Below, one piece after another: positions 45,962-56,414 of a DNA stretch of 64,000 nt. The stretch spans positions 1 to 64,000 of the forward strand of contig CAMVHE010000002.1 of the NCBI GenBank assembly GCA_947167215.1. Direction: 5' to 3'. Within the stretch, counting starts at the first letter, position 1; the number at the start of each line of letters is the position of its first letter. Under the pieces are notes generated by a model, which saw only the letters and a list, made by a program, of their open reading frames with translations, was not told where the DNA came from and ran no database searches. Both the position numbers and the translations under genes were made by a program. Origin of the DNA: an uncultured Clostridia bacterium. GTDB lineage: Bacteria; Bacillota; Clostridia; Christensenellales; Aristaeellaceae.

Positions 45962-48900
45962 ATAAGAAGAAAAGAATTGTAATCCTTGTTTTGGTGCTGT
46001 TATGCGCTGCAGTGGGAGTCTTTATGCTCCGCAGGCCGCATGCCTCGCAGGAGATGGCCGGAAATCTGGTCAGGAACGGAGATTTTTCCAGGGTGACCGA
46101 AGGAATGCCGGAAGACTGGGATACGGGCATGTGGGTGACCAGTTATGGTACTTCTTTCCTGGAAGCGACGAAGGAGGACGGCCGGGATGCTGTCCTCATC
46201 GAAAATGCTGCGGCCAATGATGCCCGTTTCGAACAGACAATTCAGGTTGCTGAGAATGCGAATTACCTGCTGACTGCTCTGGTGAAGGCTGATTCATGCC
46301 GGGGCGGGGCGGGTGCCAACCTGTCATTTCTGGGCGTTTATGGCAGCAGCGAAACGGTGTTTGATACGGAAGGAGAATGGAAAAGGCTCAGCGTTTATGC
46401 CCACACCGGAGAAGGACAGAAAGAAATAACCATTGCGGCCAGACTGGGAGGCTATGGTGCAGAGAGCATCGGACGGGCATGGTTTGCAGAGGTGTCTCTG
46501 ACACAGGTCGAAGAAGTACCGGTGGGAAGCACGGTTATAACGCTTCGGACGCCGGAGCCTGAGCAGAAAGCCGAAAACGAGGAAACGGGCGGGACAATTC
46601 TGCTTCTCTTTGCTTCTGCTGTTGCCTATGTCCTTATAGCTGCAATCATTCTGTATGCAGCCAGAGGAAGGGAAACAGGAACAGAGACTGCCGTTGTAGC
46701 GGTTTTGCTGGTACTGGCTATGGCAATGCGCTTTGTACTGGCAGTACATGTACCCGGGTATGGGGTGGATATCAACTGCTTTACTGCCTGGGCGTTTAAA
46801 ATGGCGGAAAACGGTCCCATGGGCTTCTATAAGCCGGGATATTTCTGCGATTATCCCCCGGCCTATATGCTGGTATTGGGAATGATCGGCCTTGTAGCAA
46901 AGGGACTGTCTATCCCCTATGACAGTGTTGCCATGCAGGTGCTGCTGAAGACGATTCCCATGCTTTGCGATCTTGCACTTGCCGTGATTCTTTACCTTGT
47001 GGCAGAGAAGCGGCAGGGCAGGAGGGCGGCTGCAGCATTGGCCATTCTGATCATTGTCAATCCGGCGCTTATTATCGCATCCTCCTGCTCGGGACAGATT
47101 GATGCCGTCGTTGCCGTGCAGATGGTGGCATTCCTGCTTGCAGCTTCTGCCGGTGACTGGCATGTTGCCATTCCGGTCTTTGCACTGGCGGTGCTGACCA
47201 AGCCACAGGCGGGTCTGCTGGCTCCGCTGGGCATTGCAGCACTCATCAAGGCAGTGAGAAAGTTACCGGAACAGCGAAAACATATCCTGCAGGGGCTTGG
47301 AGGCGGCGTACTGGTTACACTGCTGATAGTCATCCCGTTCAGCATCCGCCAGGAATCTCCTTTCTGGTGGCTGGTGTACAAATACCGGGATACACTGAGC
47401 AGCTACCAGTATGCAACACTGTCCACCGGAAATCTCATGTTTCTGCTGGGAGGAAACTGGAAGGAACTCGGGGAGGCCTTGGGCCCGGTGACCTTTGGGC
47501 AGATGGGCACCTTCCTGATGGTACTCTGCTTCCTGTTCGGAATACTGGTTTACTGGAAATGCGAGGGGGAGCATGCTGTCTTCCTGGCGGCGTCGGTCAC
47601 ATTGCAGATGCTCTTCGCCTTTGGCGTAAAGATGCATGAGCGCTATGTGATTCCGGCACTTGTGCTGCTGTTTGCGGCTTATATCATGAGTGGAGACATC
47701 CGGCTGCTGATATCCGGCATAGTGGCCAGCGCTGCTACATTCATCAATATCGGCATTGTTCTGGAGTATGACTATCTGATTGCCCCCAATCTGTGGGCGG
47801 GTTATCTCCTTGGCATTCTGCAGATCGGCTCCACCATACTGACCATGATGACAGCCGTAAGCCTGATGCGGGGGGAGGAACCGGTCCGGATCCTGTGGCG
47901 CAGACCGGAGGCCGCTGTCCGCCGGAAGGAAAGCGTTCCCCAAGAGGAGCAGCTGTTCCGGGATCTTTACCATCCAAAGGATGCCGGACTGCATATGAGC
48001 AGAAAAGATCTGGGGATACTGGCAGCGGTCACCCTGATCTATTCGGCCGTTGCATTCTATGACCTTGGCGCAATGAAAGCCCCCCAGACGGGGTATACGT
48101 CCTCTGCGGCAGAGGAAAGTGTAACTCTGGACCTGGGATCCGTACAGAAGGACTTCAGGATCTACTACTACGGCGGAATCTCCGACACACAGTTTTCCTT
48201 TGCAGCGTCGGAGGATGGCGTTTCCTACTCAAAGGCGGTTCCTGCGTACTTTGACCGGGGCGAATGCTTCAAGTGGCAGGCCGTTCGGACGCCGTCGGTG
48301 GATGACCGGGGCGTGGTTACCGGGGCAAGCGGCGGAATGCTGCTGTTCTCCGGACGATATGTACGCATTACCTTCAACGGGGCCGGCTCTGCCCTCTGGG
48401 AAGTGGCGGCGGTGGACGAAAACGGGAATGCACTGCCAGTGTCCGGAGCAGCTGCGGAAGGAGCGCTTTCAGGGCGGGAAGCAGATCCCAAGATGCTGGT
48501 GGATGAGCAGGACACGGTGCCGCTCAAACCAACATATCATAACAGCATGTATTTCGATGAGATATACCATGCAAGGACCGGATATGAACATGCCAACAGT
48601 CTTTCAACCTATGAAACTACGCACCCGCCGCTGGGAAAGGTCTTCATGAGCCTGTGCATCCGTGCTCTGGGCATGACGCCTTTTGCGTGGCGTCTGGCAG
48701 GCACGGTTACCGGCATTCTCATGATTCCTGCAATTTACCTGCTGGCGCTGCAGCTCCTGCATGATAAGCGTGCGGCACTGCTGTGTGCGCTGCTCATGGC
48801 CTGTGACTGCATGCATTTTACGCAGACCCGCATTGCGACTATTGACTCTTTCCCCGTATTGTTCATGATGCTCATGTTCTTTTTCATGGCCAGATGGATG

Positions 48901-49845
48901 CAGATGGATTTCTATGGGGACAGTTTCCGGAAAACCCTGGTTCCGCTGGTTTTCTCCGGGATATTCATGGGACTGGCCATTGCATCCAAGTGGATCGGGT
49001 GCTATGGTGCCGTGGGGCTTGCCGTGCTATTCTTCATCCGCTACTTCCATCTTTACCGGCAGTATCTGGCGGCAGGAAAAGCGGCAAAGGATGCAAAAAT
49101 GGAGACCGTAAGAAAGGTCTTCTGGCACCGTACGGGCGTGACAGCCGCCGTGTGCGTCGTTTCGTTTATTATCCTGCCCATCCTCATCTATGTTCTCAGC
49201 TATATTCCTTACCTTTCCTACTTTGGAAAGGTGCAGTGGAATGCTAAGACCCTGGAGCGGATATGGGATGCCCAGGTGCTGATGTTTGATTATCACAGAA
49301 ATCTGGTGGCAACCCATTATTTCGCGTCACCCTGGTATGAATGGCCGCTGATCATCAAGCCGATGTGGTATTATTCGGGCTCCTTTAATGAACCGGGAAT
49401 GGTATCCTCCATCATGGCCTTCGGAAATCCTGCAGTATGGTGGACGGGACTGGCAGCCATGATAGCCGTCTTGGGAATGAGCATCCGCTGCCGTCTGCTG
49501 CCGATGCTGGGAGTTCTGCCATACAGGGAAGAAGAAGAGGACAGCAGCTGCCTTACCGTGGTGGTGATCGGCTTCCTGTCTGCCTACCTTCCCTGGGTAC
49601 TGGTTTCCAGACTTACCTTTATCTATCATTATTTTGCCAGTGTTCCCTTTATCATTCTTTCGACAGCCATCTGTCTGAAGGCCCTTTCCCGGCGCAGGCC
49701 GCGGATGGTCAGGGCAGCGGGGATTGTGCTGGTAATTCTCTCCATTATCCTCTTTATTGCTTTCTATCCGCTGGCTTCCGGCCACGAAGTACCCAGGGGA
49801 TGGTGCGATGCAATGAACTGGTTTGACGGCTGGATGTGGTATTGA
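45949..49845 (+). CDS. Giant double GT-C protein: N-terminal beta-sandwich, GT-C glycosyltransferase, second beta-sandwich, C-terminal PMT/GT39-like mannosyltransferase
   Basis: NLVRNGDFSRVTEGMPEDWD (CBM-like); GYGVDINCFTAWAFKMAENGPMGFYKPGYFCDYPPAYMLVLG (GT-C 1); VTLDLGSVQKDFRIYYYGGISDTQFSFAASEDG (second sandwich); NSMYFDEIYHARTGYEHANSLSTYETTHPPLGKVFMSL (PMT). Confidence 0.85.
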   Translation: MLSVNKKKRIVILVLVLLCAAVGVFMLRRPHASQEMAGNLVRNGDFSRVTEGMPEDWDTGMWVTSYGTSFLEATKEDGRDAVLIENAAANDARFEQTIQVAENANYLLTALVKADSCRGGAGANLSFLGVYGSSETVFDTEGEWKRLSVYAHTGEGQKEITIAARLGGYGAESIGRAWFAEVSLTQVEEVPVGSTVITLRTPEPEQKAENEETGGTILLLFASAVAYVLIAAIILYAARGRETGTETAVVAVLLVLAMAMRFVLAVHVPGYGVDINCFTAWAFKMAENGPMGFYKPGYFCDYPPAYMLVLGMIGLVAKGLSIPYDSVAMQVLLKTIPMLCDLALAVILYLVAEKRQGRRAAAALAILIIVNPALIIASSCSGQIDAVVAVQMVAFLLAASAGDWHVAIPVFALAVLTKPQAGLLAPLGIAALIKAVRKLPEQRKHILQGLGGGVLVTLLIVIPFSIRQESPFWWLVYKYRDTLSSYQYATLSTGNLMFLLGGNWKELGEALGPVTFGQMGTFLMVLCFLFGILVYWKCEGEHAVFLAASVTLQMLFAFGVKMHERYVIPALVLLFAAYIMSGDIRLLISGIVASAATFINIGIVLEYDYLIAPNLWAGYLLGILQIGSTILTMMTAVSLMRGEEPVRILWRRPEAAVRRKESVPQEEQLFRDLYHPKDAGLHMSRKDLGILAAVTLIYSAVAFYDLGAMKAPQTGYTSSAAEESVTLDLGSVQKDFRIYYYGGISDTQFSFAASEDGVSYSKAVPAYFDRGECFKWQAVRTPSVDDRGVVTGASGGMLLFSGRYVRITFNGAGSALWEVAAVDENGNALPVSGAAAEGALSGREADPKMLVDEQDTVPLKPTYHNSMYFDEIYHARTGYEHANSLSTYETTHPPLGKVFMSLCIRALGMTPFAWRLAGTVTGILMIPAIYLLALQLLHDKRAALLCALLMACDCMHFTQTRIATIDSFPVLFMMLMFFFMARWMQMDFYGDSFRKTLVPLVFSGIFMGLAIASKWIGCYGAVGLAVLFFIRYFHLYRQYLAAGKAAKDAKMETVRKVFWHRTGVTAAVCVVSFIILPILIYVLSYIPYLSYFGKVQWNAKTLERIWDAQVLMFDYHRNLVATHYFASPWYEWPLIIKPMWYYSGSFNEPGMVSSIMAFGNPAVWWTGLAAMIAVLGMSIRCRLLPMLGVLPYREEEEDSSCLTVVVIGFLSAYLPWVLVSRLTFIYHYFASVPFIILSTAICLKALSRRRPRMVRAAGIVLVILSIILFIAFYPLASGHEVPRGWCDAMNWFDGWMWY

Positions 49846-49856
49846 TCCGGCATGCG

Positions 49857-49865
49857 TGCTATAAT
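49857..49865 (+). promoter_or_regulatory. Extended -10 promoter candidate
   Basis: TGCTATAAT upstream of the GT2 gene at 49894. Confidence 0.55.
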
Positions 49866-49893
49866 TGACGAATAAATTTCGTGGGAGGAGCTT

Positions 49894-50931
49894 ATGATGC
49901 AGCTTCCGAATGTTTCTATTGTTTTGCCGGTGCGCAACGAAGAGCGATATATTGAGGCTTGTGTAGCCTCAATTTTTGCCCAGGATTACCCGCAGGACAA
50001 GATGCAGGTGATTTTTGTGGATGGCCGCTCTGAAGACCGCACGGTGGAGCTGCTGAAGAAAGCGCAGACAGTACATCCGCAGATCAGCATATATGACAAT
50101 CCCAACCGGACGGTGCCCTATGCCATGAATATCGGCATTTCGCATTGCACGGCACCGGTCATGGTGCGGCTGGATGCCCACGCGGAGTATCCGCCGGACT
50201 ATGTGCGGCTGTCGGTGGAAACCCTGCTGACCCGGGAATGCGAGAATGTGGGCGGTGTGTTTGATACGCGTGGCAGGGGTTTTGTCGGAGAGGCCGTGGC
50301 AGCCATGCTTCGGACGCCGCTGGGGGTGGGCAATACCGCCTACCGGCTCAGCGATAAGGAAGAGTATGTCGATACGGTATCCTTCGGCTGCTTTCATACA
50401 GACCTGTTTGCCCGCATTGGCGGTTTTGATGAGCGCCTGACCCGCAACCAGGATAATGAAATGAACTACCGCATCCGCAAAAACGGCGGAAAGGTGCTTT
50501 TCAATCCCCGGATCCGGGTTATCTATTACTGCCGGGATACCATGAAAGGTATTCTGAAAATGGGCTTCATGAACGGCAAGTGGAATGTCATTACCATGTA
50601 TCTGGTTCCGGGATCCATGGGGGTACGGCACTTCGTGCCGCTTCTCTTTGTGCTTTCCACGATCTTCCTTGTACTGACAACCATCCTGTCCCATGGTTTC
50701 CTGCTTTTTTCCGGACTTCTTGGACTGGAATGGGGAGCGTACCTGCTTCTTGACTTTTTCTATTCCTTTGAGATTGCCAAGGAGAAAGGGCCGCGTTTCT
50801 TTCCTCTTGAGGTGATCCTTTATCCGCTGTTCCATTTTGCCTACGGATTCGGGTCCCTGCGGGGCATTACCGCTTTGCCGGCATTTATCCGGGATGAGCA
50901 CCGAAAGAAGACGGAGGGAAAGCGGAAGTGA
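49894..50931 (+). CDS. GT2 family glycosyltransferase (ExoA-like)
   Basis: VSIVLPVRNEERYIEACVASIFAQDYPQDKMQVIFVDGRSEDRT...VRLDAHAEYP...YRIRKNGGKVLFNP; C-terminal TMs. Confidence 0.9.
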   Translation: MMQLPNVSIVLPVRNEERYIEACVASIFAQDYPQDKMQVIFVDGRSEDRTVELLKKAQTVHPQISIYDNPNRTVPYAMNIGISHCTAPVMVRLDAHAEYPPDYVRLSVETLLTRECENVGGVFDTRGRGFVGEAVAAMLRTPLGVGNTAYRLSDKEEYVDTVSFGCFHTDLFARIGGFDERLTRNQDNEMNYRIRKNGGKVLFNPRIRVIYYCRDTMKGILKMGFMNGKWNVITMYLVPGSMGVRHFVPLLFVLSTIFLVLTTILSHGFLLFSGLLGLEWGAYLLLDFFYSFEIAKEKGPRFFPLEVILYPLFHFAYGFGSLRGITALPAFIRDEHRKKTEGKRK

Positions 50932-52028
50932 GAATACTGCATATCTGCCGCAATCTGGCAGGGTCCACGGTTTTCCCGCAGATGTTTGATGCCGTTGCGG
51001 AACTGGGGATTCCGCAGCTGATCTTTGCTCCCGAGGACAAACCGCAGAACCTGGGCAGGAATATTCCGGAACACGTGGAGACCCATTATGCCCTGACGCT
51101 GCGGAAAACAGACCCCATCTTCTTCTTCCGCAAATGGCAGCGCTCCCTGCCGGAAGTCCGTAAACTGGACCTGTCGGGAGTCACCATGATTCACGGGCAT
51201 ACGCTTTTTACCGACGGATCCATTGCGATGCGGCTTGCCGGGGAACTGGGAGTTCCCTACATGGTCACTGTCCGCTATTCCGACCTGGCAGCAATATGGA
51301 AATATGAACCGCACCTGCGTCCGCTGGCCAGGCAGGTGCTTCGAGGCGCTTCCCGCGTGGTCTTTTTAAATGAAAAAGCCCGCCAGCAGGTGCTGAAAGG
51401 CTGGGTGAAAGGGGAGGAAGCTGCAAGAATTTCTCCCCGGACTGCCGTGATTCCCAACGGAATTTCCGATGTCTGGCTGGACGGACAGCCGCGCAGGAAC
51501 CCGGGGGAGAAGGTTGTGGTAGGCTTTGCCGGCCTGATGAATGCCAGAAAGCGCCCGCTTGACGCGCTTTCGGCCGTGCATGCGGCAGGAGAAAAGTATG
51601 CCATGCTGGCCTGCGGAACCGGTGCGCTTGCAGAGGAAATGCAGCGGCGCATGCGTCCGGGAGACCGGTATCTGGGACGGATCAGCGGAACGGAAGCCAT
51701 GAAGGAATTCTACCGAAGCTGTGACATACTGCTTGTGCCTTCCGTAGCCGAGACTTTCGGAATGGTGTACCTTGAAGCCATGAGCCAGGGCCTTCCGGTT
51801 CTGTATACAAGAGATCAGGGCTTTGACGGCCAGTTCCCGGAAGGGGAGGTCGGCTATTCGGTGGAAAGCGGAAATATCGAAGAGCAGGCGTCCATGATCC
51901 GGAGGATTGCCGAAGGAGATTATGCCCGCATGTCCCGGAACTGTGTGGAGCATGCTTCCTCTTTCCGCTGGGAGGTAATAGCGCAGCGGTGGCGGGAACT
52001 GTATCAGTCAGTGGAGGATGAAAAATGA
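50928..52028 (+). CDS. GT4 family glycosyltransferase
   Basis: GTG start; VIPNGISDVWLDG; LLVPSVAETFGMVYLEAMSQGLPVLYT. Confidence 0.88.
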   Translation: MRILHICRNLAGSTVFPQMFDAVAELGIPQLIFAPEDKPQNLGRNIPEHVETHYALTLRKTDPIFFFRKWQRSLPEVRKLDLSGVTMIHGHTLFTDGSIAMRLAGELGVPYMVTVRYSDLAAIWKYEPHLRPLARQVLRGASRVVFLNEKARQQVLKGWVKGEEAARISPRTAVIPNGISDVWLDGQPRRNPGEKVVVGFAGLMNARKRPLDALSAVHAAGEKYAMLACGTGALAEEMQRRMRPGDRYLGRISGTEAMKEFYRSCDILLVPSVAETFGMVYLEAMSQGLPVLYTRDQGFDGQFPEGEVGYSVESGNIEEQASMIRRIAEGDYARMSRNCVEHASSFRWEVIAQRWRELYQSVEDEK

Positions 52029-53239
52029 GTACATATCGCATACTCATGATGATCCATCGGCTGGATGATGCCTCTCCTTACTGTTTTTTTGTTCATGAAC
52101 AGGCGAAAGCTCTGCGGGAGATGGGACATGACGTAGTGGTGATTTCTCCCGTGTGCGAGATGCCTCTGGCGGGGCTTCTGGGAAGGCGTTCTCCGGTTTT
52201 TGAAAGGACGCCTGAAAAGGATGTGCTGGATGGCATTCCCATCTATTTCCCCCGCTGTCACACCTATGGAAACCGGGCGGAACGGATACTGGGCGGCAGC
52301 CTGATGGCCCGGGCGATTCTGCCGATTGCCAGAAGACTGCATGCAGAAAAGCCTTTTGACCTGATCCATGCACATATGCTGGACAGAGACGGGCATGCGG
52401 GGCTGCTGGTGGGAAAAAAGCTGCACCTGCCGGTTGCCCTGACCGTCCACGGGACGGATGTCCTTCACTATTTTGAACCGGGGAAAAAACCGCTTCCCCG
52501 CAATGCGGCAATTGCCGCGGAAGTAGATGCCCTGATGGCGGTTTCCTCCAGTCTGATGAAACGGGTGCAGCCCTACAGGGCCGCGGATGCGATCTCCGAA
52601 GTGGTGCCAAACGGTGTGGACCTTTCCCTGGTACCCGATAAAACGAAGAACCGTCCGGGGGCCATTGTTTCCATCGGAACGCTGAAAGAGCGCAAATGCA
52701 TGGACCGGACAATCGATGCATTTGCACACCTGGCGCCGGATTATCCCTCTGCAACGCTCAAGATTGTCGGCGTTGGGGAGCTGGACGGCGTCCTGCGGGA
52801 ACAGGTGGAAAGGCTGCACATGACGGACAGAATTACTTTTACCGGAGGCATTTCGCATCCGGCGGTGCTGTCGCTTCTGGCTGACAGTGACATGATGGTT
52901 CTTCCCAGCTGGGGAGAAGGATACGGCATCGTTTATATTGAGGCCATGGCTGCAGGATGCATTGCAGTGGGTGCACAGGGAGAAGGAATCGAGGACACCA
53001 TTACGGACGGTGTCAACGGTTTTCTGATTCCTGCCGGAGATACGGCAGCAACGGAAGCTGTGATGCGGAAGGTGCTCGACAGCCCTCAGAAATATGCTGC
53101 ATTGCGGGAACGCGGCAGGCAGGATGCAAGACACCTGACCTGGCGGCGCAATGCGCAGCAGGTAACGGAGATTTATCGCAGGATGCTTGCACACTCTGCG
53201 GTCAGGGAGGATGCATATGCAAAAGAAAAAAGGCATTGA
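52025..53239 (+). CDS. GT4 family glycosyltransferase
   Basis: LIHAHMLDRDGHAGLLVGKKLHLPVALTVHGTD; VVPNGVDLSLV; MVLPSWGEGYGIVYIEAMAAGCIAVGAQGEGIED. Confidence 0.9.
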   Translation: MSTYRILMMIHRLDDASPYCFFVHEQAKALREMGHDVVVISPVCEMPLAGLLGRRSPVFERTPEKDVLDGIPIYFPRCHTYGNRAERILGGSLMARAILPIARRLHAEKPFDLIHAHMLDRDGHAGLLVGKKLHLPVALTVHGTDVLHYFEPGKKPLPRNAAIAAEVDALMAVSSSLMKRVQPYRAADAISEVVPNGVDLSLVPDKTKNRPGAIVSIGTLKERKCMDRTIDAFAHLAPDYPSATLKIVGVGELDGVLREQVERLHMTDRITFTGGISHPAVLSLLADSDMMVLPSWGEGYGIVYIEAMAAGCIAVGAQGEGIEDTITDGVNGFLIPAGDTAATEAVMRKVLDSPQKYAALRERGRQDARHLTWRRNAQQVTEIYRRMLAHSAVREDAYAKEKRH

Positions 53240-54533
53240 TGGTACGCGGCTGCGGGATACTTATGACCGCGTCACGGGGATATTCAATGAAATTTTTGAT
53301 GTCCGGCTGCTGACGGTGGCACTGTTTGCCCTGATCGGGTACTGTGCGCTGTTTACGCAGCGGAAGTTCCCGCTGCGGTGGATGATCTTTATCCTGTTCG
53401 GCATGATTCTGCAGGTCTTTGTGACGCTGACGGCCAGAACCGGAGACCGGCGTCCCGTGCATTTTCATAAGGGAATGGTGTTCCTGTGGTTTGCACTCCA
53501 CATCATGATGGTGATTTCGGGACTGTTCTATCAGGACTGGCTGCCGGAGAGCGTGCCGCTCCTGCTCTGTTATCCCGTGATTTTCTCCGTGTTTGCTTCC
53601 CGGGATGATACGGAGACATTCCGCGCCATCCTGCGGGGGGCATTCTTCGCGGTGCTTCCTTTTGTCGTCATCAGCTACATCCGGGTGCCGGTGAACATCG
53701 GGTATCCGGGCTATCGTGGCATCTTCTATGATGCCAATCCTTTCGCCATGTGCTGCATCGTTATGGCCACCAGCGGCTTCCTGCTTGCGTATGCCTTCTT
53801 TAAGGAGCAGCGGAAGAAATCCTGTATTTTCTACCTGGCCGGCGGCCTGCTGGCTTCCGTGACGCTGGTGCTGACGCTTTCCCGCTCCGGCCTGCTGGCT
53901 TTTGCCGGTGTATGCGTTATCCTGACCGGTGCAATTGTGGCAGGCACGGCAAAGAAGCCGGGAAGGTGGATTGCCCTGCTGTGCATACTGCTGGCGCTGG
54001 CCGTCGCCGGGGGCGGTTTCATGACGATGCACAAAATCCGGGAAGCCTATGAAGAGGATTACGCACTGGCGGTTTACAACCATGAAACCTATGGCAATCC
54101 TATCCTGGTGCCGAAGCCGGAAGAGCGCAGCCTGTCCATGGATGACCTGACCTCAGACCGCTGGGGCATCTGGACAACGATCCTGGAGAATCTTACCTGG
54201 AACGGGCATGAAACCTCCGTGGTGCAGGAATGGGTGGCCAAGGACGGGGCGGGGGACCGTCTGTTCAATGCGCATAATGCTTTCCTTGGCGTCACCTACA
54301 ACAACGGCGTCATTGCCGGAGTACTGCTGGTGGCGTATACGCTCATGGCCTTTATCCGGGCCTTGGGGTATTACTGGAGGAACCGGACAGAGAGCGCGTT
54401 TGCGGCAACCCCGCTGGCCTTCTGCACGGTGTTTATCCTGGTCGGCCTCTTTGAATCGGTTTACGCTCCGTTTTCCATTATCGGATGCACATATCTTCTG
54501 GTTCAGGCTCCGCTGTGGCGCATCCGTGAATAA
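53217..54533 (+). CDS. Polytopic O-antigen ligase/polymerase-like protein
   Basis: ~10-12 TMs; LTLSRSGLLAFAGVCVIL; LFNAHNAFLGVTYNNGVIAGVLLV (Wzy/WaaL C-terminal motif). Confidence 0.82.
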   Translation: MQKKKGIDGTRLRDTYDRVTGIFNEIFDVRLLTVALFALIGYCALFTQRKFPLRWMIFILFGMILQVFVTLTARTGDRRPVHFHKGMVFLWFALHIMMVISGLFYQDWLPESVPLLLCYPVIFSVFASRDDTETFRAILRGAFFAVLPFVVISYIRVPVNIGYPGYRGIFYDANPFAMCCIVMATSGFLLAYAFFKEQRKKSCIFYLAGGLLASVTLVLTLSRSGLLAFAGVCVILTGAIVAGTAKKPGRWIALLCILLALAVAGGGFMTMHKIREAYEEDYALAVYNHETYGNPILVPKPEERSLSMDDLTSDRWGIWTTILENLTWNGHETSVVQEWVAKDGAGDRLFNAHNAFLGVTYNNGVIAGVLLVAYTLMAFIRALGYYWRNRTESAFAATPLAFCTVFILVGLFESVYAPFSIIGCTYLLVQAPLWRIRE

Positions 54534-54545
54534 GAGGAAGAGCAT

Positions 54546-55574
54546 ATGGAAAAACCATTGGTTTCCATCATAATACCGGTTTATCATTCCCGCCCCTATC
54601 TGGAGGAATGCCTGTCTTCGCTCCGTTCGCAGACGCTTCGGGATATCGAGATGATCTTTGTGGACGATGCCGGCGGGGACGGATCCCTGGAATACCTGGA
54701 GGAGGCTTCCCGGGAAGATTTCCGGATCCGGGTTATTTCCTTTCCGGAAAACCGGGGGGTTTCTGTAGCCCGCAATGCTGGTATTGAAGCGGCGGCGGGA
54801 GCATATATCGGTTTCTGTGATGCAGACGACTGGGTGGAGCCGCAGATGTTCGAGAAGCTTCTGTCTGCGTGTCTGGAGAAGGATGCTGATATTTCCTTCT
54901 GCCGGGTATTCAAGGACCGGGGAGAACGATCGGAAAATGTGCCGCTGGGCTTTGACAATGGTACGGTTTTCGAAAGGGATGCCATCCGGGAAACGCTGAT
55001 TCCGGCGATGCTTGCACTCCCCAGGGACGGAAATGAGATTCCGCTGTCCGGCTATACTCCGAGAAACCTTTTCAGGCGCGAGGTCCTGGGGGAGGAGCGC
55101 TTCCGCCCGGACATCCGGTACGCCGAGGATCTGCTGTTCATTGTTTCCTGTCTTCTGCAGGCAGGGAAGGCCGTGGCGGTGGATGAGGCATATTACCATT
55201 ACAGATTTCATGCGGGCTCAGTCACCAAGCGCTACAGTCCGTATGTACCGGAATCCTTTGACCGGTCCAATGAGGCGCTGGCCGGACTGCTGTCCTCCTA
55301 TCCGGAATGCATGCGGCGCATGAATATCCGGCGCAGAAAAATGGCGGTGGACGCGGTGCGCAACTACTGCATGCAGGGCAGTCCGTACGGCCCGCTGAAA
55401 CGTCTTCATGTGGTCCGGGAATATATGAAAAGAGCAGATGTGAGGGATGCATTCAAAGGACTTGAACTCCGTAGCCTTTCCCTTCGCGCAGGGATTCGTC
55501 TTGGGCTGGTGAAGTACCGCCTTGCCATCCTGTCCTGTCTTCTTTTCTCAACAATTTTTCAAAGCCGAATGTGA
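54546..55574 (+). CDS. GT2 family glycosyltransferase
   Basis: PLVSIIIPVYHSRPYLEECLSSLRSQTLRDIEMIFVDDAGGDGSLEYLEEA...GVSVARNAGIEAAAGAYIGFCDADDWVEPQMFEKL. Confidence 0.93.
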   Translation: MEKPLVSIIIPVYHSRPYLEECLSSLRSQTLRDIEMIFVDDAGGDGSLEYLEEASREDFRIRVISFPENRGVSVARNAGIEAAAGAYIGFCDADDWVEPQMFEKLLSACLEKDADISFCRVFKDRGERSENVPLGFDNGTVFERDAIRETLIPAMLALPRDGNEIPLSGYTPRNLFRREVLGEERFRPDIRYAEDLLFIVSCLLQAGKAVAVDEAYYHYRFHAGSVTKRYSPYVPESFDRSNEALAGLLSSYPECMRRMNIRRRKMAVDAVRNYCMQGSPYGPLKRLHVVREYMKRADVRDAFKGLELRSLSLRAGIRLGLVKYRLAILSCLLFSTIFQSRM

Positions 55575-55582
55575 GGAATAGC

Positions 55583-56338
55583 ATGAAAAAGACTCTGTTT
55601 TGCCTTCTGGCGGCGATGCTGGTTTTTCTGTCAGTATCCGCTCTGGGAGATACGGCACCGGTCAGCATGACGGAGGGCCCCAGTCAGGGATTTACCCAGG
55701 AAGAAGGGGAACTGGAAACATATGATCTGACTTTTCCGGAGGAGATGCCCCTGGTCAACCGGAACTTTGTGCTGCTGGCGAGGGCTCAGTTTGAGGCCCA
55801 TCCTTTCGAGCGCCTGCCCAAAGCCAATGATTATACCAAGTGGTATTATCATGATAAACGGGAAATCGGCTGGTGCTCCGTTTTCCAGATCTGGTGCGCA
55901 TATCACAGCGGACTCCCGCTTATCCGGCTCAAGCAGGATATCGATGTTTCCCAGGAACCATTTTCTGTGATGGAAGGGCGGGTCGGCAATGTCTATCTGG
56001 GATTTGAAGCACAGGGGAGATGGCTGAGCGGCACGGAAGGCGCAGTTCCCAAACCGGGCTATCTGGTCATCTACGGGGTGCGCGGTTCTACTCCGTACAC
56101 GCATGTAGCCATTGTGGAAAGCGTAACCCCGCGGGGAGATGACCGCTATGAACTGACGACCATCGAGGGAAATCTGGGCTCCACCATCAAACGCATAAAC
56201 TACCTTTATGATGCCAACCCCAAAAAGAAATATGTCAACATGTTCACCATCCCGGAAAACGAAATAACACGTCAGAACTGCCAGTATACTCTGCAGAAGG
56301 ACAACTGGTATATTACGGGCTTTGGTGCGACCTGGTAA
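55583..56338 (+). CDS. Secreted CHAP-domain amidase-like protein
   Basis: Signal peptide; IGWCSVFQIWCAYHSGL (catalytic Cys) and PKPGYLVIYGVRGSTPYTHVAIVESV (catalytic His). Confidence 0.8.
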   Translation: MKKTLFCLLAAMLVFLSVSALGDTAPVSMTEGPSQGFTQEEGELETYDLTFPEEMPLVNRNFVLLARAQFEAHPFERLPKANDYTKWYYHDKREIGWCSVFQIWCAYHSGLPLIRLKQDIDVSQEPFSVMEGRVGNVYLGFEAQGRWLSGTEGAVPKPGYLVIYGVRGSTPYTHVAIVESVTPRGDDRYELTTIEGNLGSTIKRINYLYDANPKKKYVNMFTIPENEITRQNCQYTLQKDNWYITGFGATW

Positions 56339-56414
56339 AACAGCGGCATGGAAGGATGCTGCTTTCAGGACACATGCAGAAGCGCCCCTTCTTTGAAGAG
56401 GCGCATTTTACATG

